DNA of 64,000 nucleotides from positions 4,156,501 through 4,220,500 of the forward strand of contig NC_069665.1 of assembly GCF_027244095.1 (NCBI RefSeq), given 5' to 3'. A model generated the notes under the pieces. The model had not been told where the DNA came from. It did no database searches and saw only the letters and a list, made by a program, of their open reading frames with translations. The translations under genes were made by a program, and so were the position numbers. The number at the start of each line of letters is the position of its first letter. The first letter of the stretch is position 1. This DNA comes from Hemicordylus capensis (lineage: Eukaryota; Chordata; Lepidosauria; Squamata; Cordylidae). This document shows, piece after piece, positions 9,961-18,879 of this stretch.

Positions 9961-10344
9961 ATAGACACCAGCAAGAGTCACTGGAGGTGCTGTGCTGGGG
10001 GTGGATAGGGCCAGTTACTCTCCCCCAGCTAAATCTTATGCTCCTTGCTGGGTGCTGGGGTTGCCAACGCTCCAGGATGGAGCCGGAATCAGCATCAATG
10101 ATTCGGTGACTGTGGAACGCAACCTTGGAGGTTTTAATGGCTTGATGTGGTGAAAAATATTGGACAAGAATGTCCCATGGTGGGGAATCTCCAGGAATCG
10201 CTTCAGAATGGGCAGTCTGCATGGACGCACCTCTTCCTTTCTCCTTTGCTCTGATACCTGGTCAGCTTGTCACTTCCGAACAGGAATTGTGCAGAGAGAG
10301 TGTAAGCTGGGCTTGATCTGGCCTTCTCGTTGGACCTTGCCCAT

Positions 10345-10545
10345 TGCCTTCATTTGTTGATTGACATTGATATCCTGCTCGTCCTTCCCAGGAGTCCAGA
10401 GCAGTGTCCATGGTTCTGTTCCTCCCCACAACAAGGCCGTGAGTGAGGTAGAATCGGCTGAGAGATAGGTGACCTGTCCAGAGTCTCCTGGTGAATTCCA
10501 TGGCTGAAGCAGGATTCGAACTCGGCTCTCCCAGGTCCAAGTCCA
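10345..10545 (-). mobile_element. MIR/CORE-SINE-like remnant, unit A
   Basis: On the minus strand a B box (GAGTTCGAATCCTGCTTCAG) is followed by CTGGACAGGTCACCTATCTC, CTACCTCACTCAC and TTGTTGTGGGGAGGA, then an L2-like tail. This is the layout of MIR-type SINEs. It is degenerate and shared by all units (30548-30748; 57021-57221). Confidence 0.6.
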
Positions 10546-11639
10546 ACCCTCTCTCTCTTTAGAGGGAACAGACGGAACAGGGAAAGCAGCAGTGCCTCTG
10601 AGGCTGAGCAGACTGCCGGACCTTGAGTCCTGTCTCTGCCCTTGGAGATTTGAAGTTAAGGCTTCAAGGAGAGAAAAGACTTGGCTTTCAACTACCAGAG
10701 CTCGGGGGGTGGAGGAGGGAGTGGGGCGACGGAGAGCCAAACTGCCCATCTTAACGCTCCCCGAAGGGGGATCCCATAACTCTGATCGTAAAAGGTCAGA
10801 GCTGGCTGTCACGGCCTTTCCAGGCTCACTTCCAGCTGCTGATTGTTTCCGCCTTTGAAGCCCTCCATTAAATGCAGAGGCGTAACGATAGGGGGGGCAG
10901 GGGGGGCACGTGCCCCAGGCGCTCATGACCCCTGCCGATCCCCAAAAGATTTTTTTTTAAAAAAAATTTTAAATACAAATTTCTCGGGCAAGGGAGCGCG
11001 TCGGCGCCCCCTCCCACGAGCTGTCCCTTCCGCGCCCGCAGGCTGCAGCACTCTCGCTGTCCTCGCATCGAGCGCGGGGGGCGGGCGGGGGGCGAGCGGG
11101 AGGAGAGAGCGTGACTGGGAGGGGATCGGGCAAGGAAGGGAAACGCGGCTTGTGTGAAGGAGTCGAGAGGTGGGAACACGGGAGGGTGGGGGCAAGGAGG
11201 GACGCGAGGCGCTAGGTGAAGTGGGGAGAGAGACAGGGTGGCGGCAGCGGATCTTTCCGGTGTGCAAAATATTGAAGTTACTTGGAGCTCGCCTTTGGCG
11301 TAGGGAACGGGCCATGGGGCAGCCAGCGCCCCTTGCTCTTCGGGGCATAGAATCGGGACAAAGGTGTGGGGGGAGCGGGGAGCGAGTCAACCTTTATTCA
11401 GTCCGAGAAGCTTTGGGGTGCGGTAGACACACAAGACGGGGAGAGGGACGAGAAGAAAGCAAACGGGGAGTGAGAGGTTTTCAAGCCACGGCGTTATTGG
11501 GCTCTGTGGGCCAGCATTGGGCAGGAGAGAAAATGGCGACCAGCAGGACCCCGTAGCCCCAGGGTTCCCTCCCTGTTTGGATTTGAGACCGGTGGGAGCG
11601 GGGGCTTCCAGCCAACCTGCTTTTAGCACAAGCTTAGGT

Positions 11640-11830
11640 TCCCAGAGCAACTGCGCCCAGGCGCTTGCAAAAGTCTCAACGCCTCCATGCGCGTGCTCGC
11701 GTTCCCCCCCTCCTATGACATCACGGCTCATTACCCGGGAAACGCCAATGACATCAGCAGACAAAAAGGAATGCGGGTCTTGGGAGTTGCTAAGCCCGTC
11801 GCGCGAGTAAAGCTTAAGGCAATCTCGAGG
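11640..11830 (+). promoter_or_regulatory. GC-rich promoter-like stretch inside the hAT, unit A
   Basis: Within a CpG-rich interval there are CRE/AP-1-like sites TGACATCAC (11716-11724) and TGACATCAG (11749-11757), with a CCAAT motif between them (GCCAATGAC near 11744). It lies 570-680 bp upstream of the signal-peptide frame at 12391, or about 170-280 bp if the nested 396-bp hAT is removed. Promoter activity is inference. Confidence 0.35.
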
Positions 11831-11924
11831 GGGAAAGATTGTGTGGCGTGTGCACAATACAAGCGGCTTCCAAGTCCCAAATAGGTTTGCACTGTCTGCA
11901 GTAGACATTCAAATGGCCAGAACG

Positions 11925-12320
11925 CAGAGGCGTAACTATAGGAGGGGCAGGGGGGCACGTGCCCCGGGCACCATCTTTTCTGGTCACGTGGGGGGCGCCA
12001 CCATGACAAAAAAAAATTTTTTTTAAAAAATTTTTAAAATTTTTTTGTTAATACAAATGTTTCCTGCTCAGTGCAGCAGCGCTGCAGCAGTCAAGGGAGC
12101 GCATCGGCGCCCCCTCCCTCACGAGCGGTCCCTTCCGCGCCGCCCGTGCCCCCCCCCCCATTGCTTTGCTGGCGCCTGGCGGCCAGTCAGTGGCCTGGCT
12201 TGGTGACGGCGGGCGCTTGTGAGGAAAAACCTAATGTAGTATGTTGGGGGGGTGGGGGGGCGCGGGGGGGCGCCATTTCAGTGCTTGCCCCGGGCGCCGT
12301 TTTCCCTAGTTACGCCTCTG
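11925..12320. mobile_element. Nested small hAT of the same family, unit A
   Basis: A 396-bp element starting CAGAGGCGTAACTATAGG and ending TAGTTACGCCTCTG. It is flanked by the perfect 8-bp duplication CCAGAACG (11917-11924; 12321-12328). Its ends match those of the surrounding 4.3-kb element, so this is a related copy inserted into the larger one. It is GC-rich with A/T runs and non-coding. Unit B has it at 32155-32547. Confidence 0.88.
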
Positions 12321-12390
12321 CCAGAACGGAGCCCATCATCGGCATGCTTGCTCCCCCGCCTCCCCCAACTGATTCTGCTGCAAGTGACTG

Positions 12391-12537
12391 ATGGCTCAGT
12401 CTGTGGGACTCAGGGGCGCAGCGCGCCTGCTGCTCCTCCTGGGGCTCCTTCTCCCTCCCTCCCTCCCTCGTCAGCATGGAAGGTATGGAGCAGAGTCACG
12501 ACCACCAGGCCCAGCCAGCCGGATGGGTGTGAGCTGA
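12391..12537 (+). CDS. Captured first exon with signal peptide (putative), unit A
   Basis: A short frame of 48 codons starts with ATGG in an acceptable context and encodes MAQSVGLRGAAR followed by the hydrophobic core LLLLLGLLLPPSLP, a clear secretory signal-peptide shape. The splice donor GGAAG|GTATGG falls right after that core: exon end 12482, phase 2. The last 18 codons before TGA would then be intron. The frame lies inside the hAT element, downstream of a promoter-like region. I do not recognise the parent gene. In unit B the frame is also open and differs by one codon (Val5 to Ala). Best reading: a host first exon carried by the transposon. Whether it is transcribed is unknown. Confidence 0.45.
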   Translation: MAQSVGLRGAARLLLLLGLLLPPSLPRQHGRYGAESRPPGPASRMGVS

Positions 12538-14734
12538 AGCAGAAAGCCGGAGCGTAACCCATGGAGCAGCCGAGGCAGGGGAGGAGGAGCCGGAGTCGCC
12601 TTTCAGCGCCTTTTATGCCGGAGCACGTGCTGTGGTGGTAGAGTGAAAGGCAGAGCAATGTGCTTCCATCCACACAGCGCTACAGGAGGGTTTCCAGGCA
12701 GTCTCGGCCTCCCGTCCCTGTCCCTCCTTGCTGAAGATATAACCCAGCACGACTTCTGTCATAATGAAACTACAGGTGCATACCCCTACTCAAAATTGCA
12801 GGACGTCTTCCCATTATCGACTGCACCAAGCGTATATGTTGGAATGGTCCGAGTGCAGTAGAAAAACACACTGATTTTGTGACATTCGTGTAAGGGATGG
12901 GTTCTTTTACCATAGTATACATTATATTTAAATACAGCATATTGGCAAAACAATCTAGAAACCCTCCAACTGATTGTAAAAGTACCCTCCCATAAGAAAA
13001 CCCCCGATTCCCGTTCTGCCACGCCCAGCCACTTCCTTCCTGCCTGCCTGCCTGCCTGCCTCTCAGCCTTGTATGCAGGCAGCTGAAAGAAGTTTGATGA
13101 TGCTATTTCTTGGGCATCCTTGTTCCTGTCCTTTTGGAAAGGTAAGTTTTGGATTTTCCTGATTATAATGTTTGTTCTTTAGAAGGAGCTCTCCTGATTT
13201 CCCTAGAGATATGCATCTAGAAACTTTTCCAGGGGCTGTTGTTTGTGTTCAGTGAAATCAAGGGGCTGCATGAAATGGGTGGAAATGGGACCAAACAGAG
13301 GGTTGTTTTATAAATTGTAAATAATAGACTTCTAACTTTTTTTTTAACCCTGAAGAAAAAAACCAGTGTGATTAAAACAACAGACCAAAAATTAAAATAA
13401 AATTAAAAAGTGCTAGAGTTCATGTCTTGTGTTTTGCTCTGACAACTTCCCCTGTGAATCAAAATACCATATTCTGGTAATAGAAAGGAGGGGAAATGAT
13501 GGGTACAAATATGCAGTGCTGGATTCTTTAAAAAAAAAAAAGAGGATGTACAGTTATATTTTCAGATATGACAAGATAGGTAGGAGAGCTTTAAGAGGAC
13601 TCATAGATTCCTTATTGAACATGACATGTATAGATGAGGGAGATTAACTATTTCTGTTTCAATATTTTTCCTGTTACCCTTTCATTTAGATAAGACAAGG
13701 TCTTAAGTCAGAGATAGAATTATTATTTTTTTAAGTCAGTCAGTCAGTCAGTCAGTGTTTTTTAAGTAAGAGTATTAACTAAAATGAGACAAGAAGCCTG
13801 GCTCACTCTGTAGTTAAGGTATAGTGCCTGGTTTTAATCTGGAATATTCCTGTTATGCCAACTGGACTAAATAAATTTAGATCCAAGTATTTCAGCTTAG
13901 TGCTAGGTGGTGGATCAAGCAAGACACAATTCATTATATAAGAAATATAAAAATGAACCTATAAAGATAATCCAATGATTTACAGTTACAATAAAATATG
14001 AAATTGTACAGGATTGGTGCAATTGAATTATATATATATTTAAAACCCATAAACACATTGAATTCCAGATTAGGTACTAAAAGAAGGATTAACTGCACTG
14101 AGGCAGATGTAGCATATCATCATAAAAGTTTTTTTTACTGGTTCCTAAATAAATGTAAGTGCCACTGAGGTAAAGAAAGCCCTGTGAGTTTGAGAAACAT
14201 GGTCTAATCCAGATGGCACATCCTCATTCATGAGCCTTAGACAAGTATCTCTTTGCCTTAGATCCCCACCTATAAATAGTAGCCTACCTTACAGGGGTGC
14301 TGTGGGGAAAAATACAGTAATGTAATGTGCTTTTCTCATTAGCAGTGCTCTAATCAATTATTAATGACAGTTTAAGATACTTCTACTTTGCATCTTTTTC
14401 CGCATTTGGTTTATAGCTATTCTCATTGCATAGCAGAAGTAGGGAAAGAAGAGCCCCTAATTGTTCAGAGGCTTTCTCTCTCACTTCTAGGTCTTGGCAT
14501 AATACTTTGCTCATCAAAACAACGCAGAGATCGAAACAAGTGATTTCTGCTATTTTGGAATGTGAACTCATATTAGTAAGGTTTCAATGTACACAACATA
14601 AGGTCAATTTATTGAAATGTTCTGAGGGAACATTTGAAGCATTTTAGAACTGACCTGAGCCTCTTGGTGCAGGATATTACATGAGAAAGCTATAGTAATA
14701 GTTTAATTGATTTTTGTTTATACGATACAGTCAC
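12538..14734. other. Unassigned hAT interior, unit A
   Basis: No long coding frame. A GCCT tetranucleotide run (about 13039-13062) precedes a strong donor-like GGAAAG|GTAAGT at 13141/13142, preceded in turn by an ATGATG at about 13096. An AGTC run lies near 13736-13757. From about 13150 on the sequence is AT-rich, unlike the GC-rich first half. It may be captured genomic DNA with intronic character. Confidence 0.4.
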
Positions 14735-15068
14735 TCACAGGGTTGTTGTGAGGAAAAACCTAAGTGTAATGTGGGATGTATCATCATTCATTGCATCATA
14801 ATTCTGGTGTTTGAGATACAAGCCAACTTCACAGGGTTGTTGTGAGGAAAAACCTAAGTGCAATGTAGGATGTATCATTATTCATTGCATCATAATTCTG
14901 GTGTTTGAGATACAAGCCAACTTCACAGGGTTGTTGTGAGGAAAAACCTAAGTGTAATGTGGGATGTATCATCATTCATTGCATCATAATTCTGGTGTTT
15001 GAGATACAAGCCAACTTCACAGGGTTGTTGTGAGGAAAAACCTAAGTGTAATGTGGGATGTATCATCA
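14735..15068. repeat. 94-bp tandem repeat, about 3.55 units, unit A
   Basis: Units beginning TCACAGGGTTGTTGTGAGG start at 14735, 14829, 14923 and 15017, an exact 94-bp period. Two unit types alternate: one with AAGTGTAATGTGGGATG and one with AAGTGCAATGTAGGATG. The first 30 bases resemble a MIR/L2-type CTCACAGGGTTGTTGTGAGG segment, a likely seed for the array. Unit B has exactly four more units. Confidence 0.92.
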
Positions 15069-15147
15069 GATGTGTGTGGTGGGGGGCAGGGGGGGGGCAC
15101 CATTTCAGTGCTTGCCCCGGGCGCCGTTTTCCCTAGTTACGCCTCTG

Positions 15148-15592
15148 ATTAAATGGCTCCTGTATGAACCAAGTTTAAGTCTCCAGGTGCCTCCCCAGGT
15201 GAAATCAGGAGGGTGGTGAGCGGGGAGAAGTCTTCTCAATGGTGTAGGAAATATGGTTCCCCAATAAGCGAGGGCGTCCTCCATCTTTCTTAGAAGAAGG
15301 CGAGCTTTTTTAATCGACTTGTTCACAGCGGCTTTTAAAGTTCTGTAATTGTCTATCATGTGATGGCTGCTGTTTTGAATTGTCATTAGCCTGGCCTTTA
15401 CCTTGACTAGAGATGTGGTGGTTCTTCCCCTCCCAGGCACTGTATTTTTTTTTAACTGTTTTTTAAAATTCATGATGTGAATTGTAATGATGTTTTATAT
15501 TGGTTTTATTGTAACCCACTCTGAGACCTTTGGGTATAGGGCGGGCTAGCAATGCAAACAAGTGGAATAAAAATGAAAATAATAAATAAAGA
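15148..15592 (+). mobile_element. L2-type LINE fragment, unit A
   Basis: From about 15470 the plus strand reads TTTTATATTGGTTTTATTGT, AACCCACTCTGAGACCTTTG, GGTATAGGGCGGGCTAGCAA and an AATAAATAAA tail, an L2 3' end. The stretch before it (15148-15470) has a minus-strand frame of about 120 codons. I cannot tie it to any family and regard it as part of an old repeat. Copies are at 35749-36193 and 57543-57988. Confidence 0.5.
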
Positions 15593-16598
15593 GCAGCCCC
15601 TCGTTGCTGGGCTCCTTCTCTTCTAGGCGTCCCAAGGGGTGGAGTGTGCATGGATTCAGCACTGCAACACCTTCAGAGGGGATGCACGCTCCGGGGAGAG
15701 ATGCAGACCAACCACTCTGCCGAGAAATGCTAAGGAATCCTCCCCATTGTCTCCTTCCTTGGGACCTTGAAACCAGGAGAGAATTTCACGGATCTCTTAG
15801 CAAATCCACCGGTTAGGACACGTGAGAGCTGCAAGGAGAGGTTTGTCAGTTAGGCTCCGTTTTAAATGCTTGCATGTTGAATGTTGGTTGTGTGTTTCGT
15901 AGTCCTGGAAGTGCCTTTGAACAATGATTCTTTCAAAGCGGGCCAGCTCTTCATGCTTTAACTCAGGGCGTCCTAAACTTGGGAACTTTGGCCATTGTGG
16001 CTAGGGGTGATGGGAGTTGTAGTCCCAAAAAAGGTTCTCTCCCTGGCAGCATCTCCAAGACAGGGCTGAGAGAGATTCCTGCCTGCAAGCTTAGAGAAGC
16101 CCTTGCCAATCTGGGTAGCCCACGCTGAACCAGATGGACCAAGAGTCGGACTCAATCTATGGCAGCTTCCTATGTTCCTGTGTAACATCTGGGGACCCCG
16201 GTTCCCTGATCCCTGTCTAACCCATCCTTTCCCCCCAGGGAAGTCTCACAGCCTCATTCTCCCTTCAGCACTGTGGAGAACAAGGAAGGATCAACTGCTG
16301 ACCGTGCAAGGTGCCAATTAGCTCCGGATATCAGGGTTTTCAGTGTTCCCTAAGGAGGCAGTGGGGCAGGGAATACCAACCTTGAAGATGTCAACCTGTG
16401 GCTTGATATATTGTTCTATAGCTAAGATTTTTGTAAACCGCTTTGGGAGGTTCACCTGGAAGCAGTGAATAAATGCAAAAACATAAAATAAAATAGAATG
16501 AAATGAAATAAAACCAGTTTGGTGACAAGGCACTTTAAGGAATGCTGCCCCCTCCCCCCATATGAGGCTCCTTGCCCATGACGCTCCTCAGAGGAGAC
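15593..16598. other. Non-coding tract with repeat remnants, unit A
   Basis: No gene seen. A palindromic MITE remnant lies at about 15965-16045 (CAGGGCGTCCTAAACTTGGG ... GGGAGTTGTAGTCC). SINE-like ends are at 16090-16185 (GGACCAAGAGTCGGACTCAA, GGCAGCTTCCTATGTTCC). An L2 tail is at 16420-16500 (TTGTAAACCGCTTTGGGAGG then AATAAATGC). Confidence 0.5.
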
Positions 16599-16678
16599 CC
16601 TTTGACATGCTCCTTTGACATGCCCCTTTGACATGCCCCTTTGACATGCTCCTTTGTCCCTTTGACATGCTCCTTTGC
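16599..16678. repeat. 13-bp minisatellite CCTTTGACATGCY, unit A
   Basis: About six tandem units of CCTTTGACATGC(T/C), with one shortened unit. Unit types are ordered differently in B (37199-37279) and C (58995-59074), so the array has changed since duplication. Immediately to the right, 16690-16800 looks like a degraded L2 coding end (CACCGTATGGAACTCCCTGC). Confidence 0.85.
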
Positions 16679-16799
16679 TTTCTGAGATTCGCTTGAGAGG
16701 GCCATGTGAGACAGCACCACTTTTTCTGCGACAGCACCCACCGTATGGAACTCCCTGCCACAGGATGCAAGCTTAGTTCACTCTGAGCATTCGGTTTGG

Positions 16800-17110
16800 G
16801 AAATGGTGTCTGTTTCCACAGCTCTTGCTGGGGGTAATGAGAAGTGTGGGCTCCTTCCACCAGGCTCCAAACCTCTCCCTCTCCCCATCTTCCTCTCCAC
16901 ACACCCCACCTCCGCACCAATCTTTCTCAACGTCATCTGCTATGGCCACCATCTATCCACTCAGGGACAGAAGCTCAAAATCATTTGAGAAAACCCAGTA
17001 GCTTGGTGAAGTCAGTGTGAGGCTGGAACAAGCAGACAGAGACAAAAATGAGTGGGACCAAAAAGAAAGCACCTGATTGACATCCAGTAAGTAGAATAAA
17101 TGGGTGATGT
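16800..17110. other. Non-coding tract, unit A
   Basis: Nothing recognisable beyond the end of the L2 coding remnant; no supported gene. Confidence 0.4.
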
Positions 17111-17178
17111 AGATGTATTTCATTTGCTATTGATGGTTGCATGAGCAGATACAGACAATGTGCATCTGGTAGCCCCTC
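17111..17178 (+). repeat. 68-bp direct repeat, left copy, unit A
   Basis: The 68 bp starting AGATGTATTTCATTTGC and ending TCTGGTAGCCCCTC recur at 17495-17562 with one visible difference (C to A in the ATTT-ATTT part). The two copies flank a 316-bp GC-rich segment. The pair is found in all units. Confidence 0.9.
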
Positions 17179-17494
17179 CTGGGACCCAGCCCAGGAGAAT
17201 CGCTTCCCCAGCTCCTCTCTTGGCTGCTTGACCCTCTTCGAGTGATATCAGCCTCTGCTCTGCCTCTGCTCAAGCTCTCCTGGCTTCTCCACTGGGTGGG
17301 TTTGATCTTCTCCCTTCTGCGCTCTCACCCACCGCAGCAACCTCCACGATCTCCCTGGCCCCCCTTTTTACCCCACTGGCCCAGACCCTCTCCTGGCTTA
17401 TTGGTATAAATGTCCCCTCAGGCCCCAATCCATTGGCATCTCTGGAGGGAATTTCTCTCCTGAGGCGGGGTCTCCGGCATGGCAGGGATTCCTT

Positions 17495-17562
17495 AGATGT
17501 ATTTAATTTGCTATTGATGGTTGCATGAGCAGATACAGACAATGTGCATCTGGTAGCCCCTC
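17495..17562 (+). repeat. 68-bp direct repeat, right copy, unit A
   Basis: Second copy of the 68-bp segment at 17111-17178. The segment between the copies includes TTGGTATAAATGTCCCCTC and GAGGCGGGGTCTCCGGCATG and does not match any element I recognise. A tRNA-derived SINE begins four bases after this copy. Confidence 0.9.
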
Positions 17563-17565
17563 AAC

Positions 17566-17780
17566 AGCCCCTGGTGGCGCAGTGGTAAAACTGCTGCCCT
17601 GTAACCAGAAGGTTACAAGTTCGATCCTGACCAGGGGCTCAAGGTTGACTCAGCCTTCCATCCTTCCGAGGTCGGTAAAATGAGTACCCAGAATGTTGGG
17701 GGGCAATATGCTAAATCACTGTAAATCGCTTAGAGAGCTTCTAGCTATAGAGCGGTATATAAATGTAAGTGCTATTGCTA
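17566..17780 (+). mobile_element. tRNA-derived SINE with L2-like tail, unit A
   Basis: The A box (TGGCGCAGTGGTAAAACTGC) and B box (GGTTACAAGTTCGATCCTGA) are clear. The body has CCTTCCGAGGTCGGTAAAAT and GAGTACCCAGAATGTTGGGG. The tail has GTAAATCGCTTAGAGAG, GCGGTATATAAATG and a GCTATT run, the L2/CR1-like 3' end seen in squamate SINEs. Copies are at 38167-38381 and 59976-60191. Confidence 0.85.
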
Positions 17781-17784
17781 TAGT

Positions 17785-18237
17785 GCTATCCATTGGACAG
17801 CTCCGAGGGCAAACGCTTCAGGACCTTGGCTAGCCCCAAACATGGTCCTAGAAGAGCTGGTTATTAAAGCAACATAAGGGGAGCGCTTCTGAATGCTGCC
17901 CAGATAGAGTGGATTGGCCCCTCCTCTCCCCTGGGGATAGCTCCGTTGCTTGAAGGGACCTTGCCCAGTTTCCCCAGTGCTAGTTCTTGTGGGGCTGGGG
18001 ACCTCGAATGGGGCTGACCAATCCTCTGGGGAATCGCCCGAGTCCGAGAGTGAAGGAAGGGCTGTATCCTTGGGTCTTGGTGGGGGCTTCTGGCTCTGGT
18101 TGTCCTGCTGTGGGAGTCCTGGCAGAGCCTGGTCACCGGAGGTCTGGGTTGTAGGGACCTCCCACCCTGGCTCATCATCCCCTGAACTCTCCACCTCTCC
18201 CCCCAATGGGGGAAAAAACCCCATCCAGGTCATGACA
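17785..18237 (-). mobile_element. LTR-like fossil fragment (uncertain), unit A
   Basis: On the minus strand the segment starts TGTCATGACCTGG, a start common to LTRs of squamate Gypsy-type elements, and runs on in a Pro/Ser-rich composition. I cannot find the other end or a target duplication, so this may be a piece of an LTR or an unrelated repeat. It is old: all units carry it (38386-38837; 60196-60647). Confidence 0.25.
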
Positions 18238-18239
18238 GT

Positions 18240-18879
18240 TTCTTTCTCTCTCTTTTTTGTAAAATAGATTGGATTGGTTTTCAGAATGCAAAGAGTAAAA
18301 AGTAAGGAAAAAGAAAATAAGAATAGTATAAAATCAAAAGAATAGTCTGCATCTCCAAACTTACTATATACTTATTATCCACGAATAAAATACCATCTTA
18401 TCATCATAGTTATCTGATCTGACCATATGTCCTTTCTAAGTAAAGTCCAAAGAAAACGTATGATAACGGAAAAGTGGCAACCCTGTCAATTCTGAGCATC
18501 AAATTTAACCTGAATCTCTCTGGCTTCTATATCGTGTGGGTGTCCAGCATATTTTCTACCAAAAAGTTTTGAATGATTGCTTCAAGGCAAACTGAGGGCG
18601 GGGGGTGGGGGGAGTAGATAAAGGGAAGCAGTGGAGTAAAGTAATCTGAAATTAAATGCAGTTTTTCTCTGGTCAATTGAATTTAAGAATTAAAAAAAGA
18701 CTACCACAAATGTACAAGAGCTTTGTTTAGAAGCCAATCCAATTAGTTGGCTAGTTAATCACTGATGGCCTCATCCATAGGGATGAGTGCTAACTGGTGC
18801 TATCCAATGAACTGAAAAGGAGAGCTCCATCCAGACGCCAGGACCCTGGCAGCTGCAGAGCAACGTGGCTTGTCCCCAG
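18240..18879. other. AT-rich non-coding tract, unit A
   Basis: No gene or recognised repeat. The composition is A-rich on the plus strand (AAGAAAATAAGAATAGTATA), which may be a LINE 3' region, but I cannot name a family. Confidence 0.35.

Larger units (their letters stand above)
10875..15147. mobile_element. Large hAT-type element with captured interior, unit A
   Basis: The ends are inverted repeats beginning CAGAGGCGTAAC. They are flanked by a perfect 8-bp duplication ATTAAATG (10867-10874; 15148-15155), and unit C has the single-copy empty site ATTAAATG at 57543-57550. The terminal ~250 bp on the left is GC-rich and shared with the small element nested inside. No transposase frame is visible, so it is non-autonomous. 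The interior contains the nested hAT (11925-12320), a promoter-like stretch, a signal-peptide reading frame at 12391, an AT-rich segment of unknown origin and a 94-bp tandem repeat. The hAT assignment rests on the 8-bp duplication and the CAGAG termini. Confidence 0.88.

Noticed and set aside
14383-14571. Small minus-strand frame (LCQDLEVREKASEQLGALLS) within the hAT interior.
   Set aside because: Looks somewhat protein-like but has no family match I know, no splice context and only 62 codons.
15105-15473. Minus-strand frame of 122 codons beside the L2 tail, conserved in all units.
   Set aside because: No recognised motif. It runs into the end of the hAT element in A and B and is shorter in C, so it is not an independent gene.
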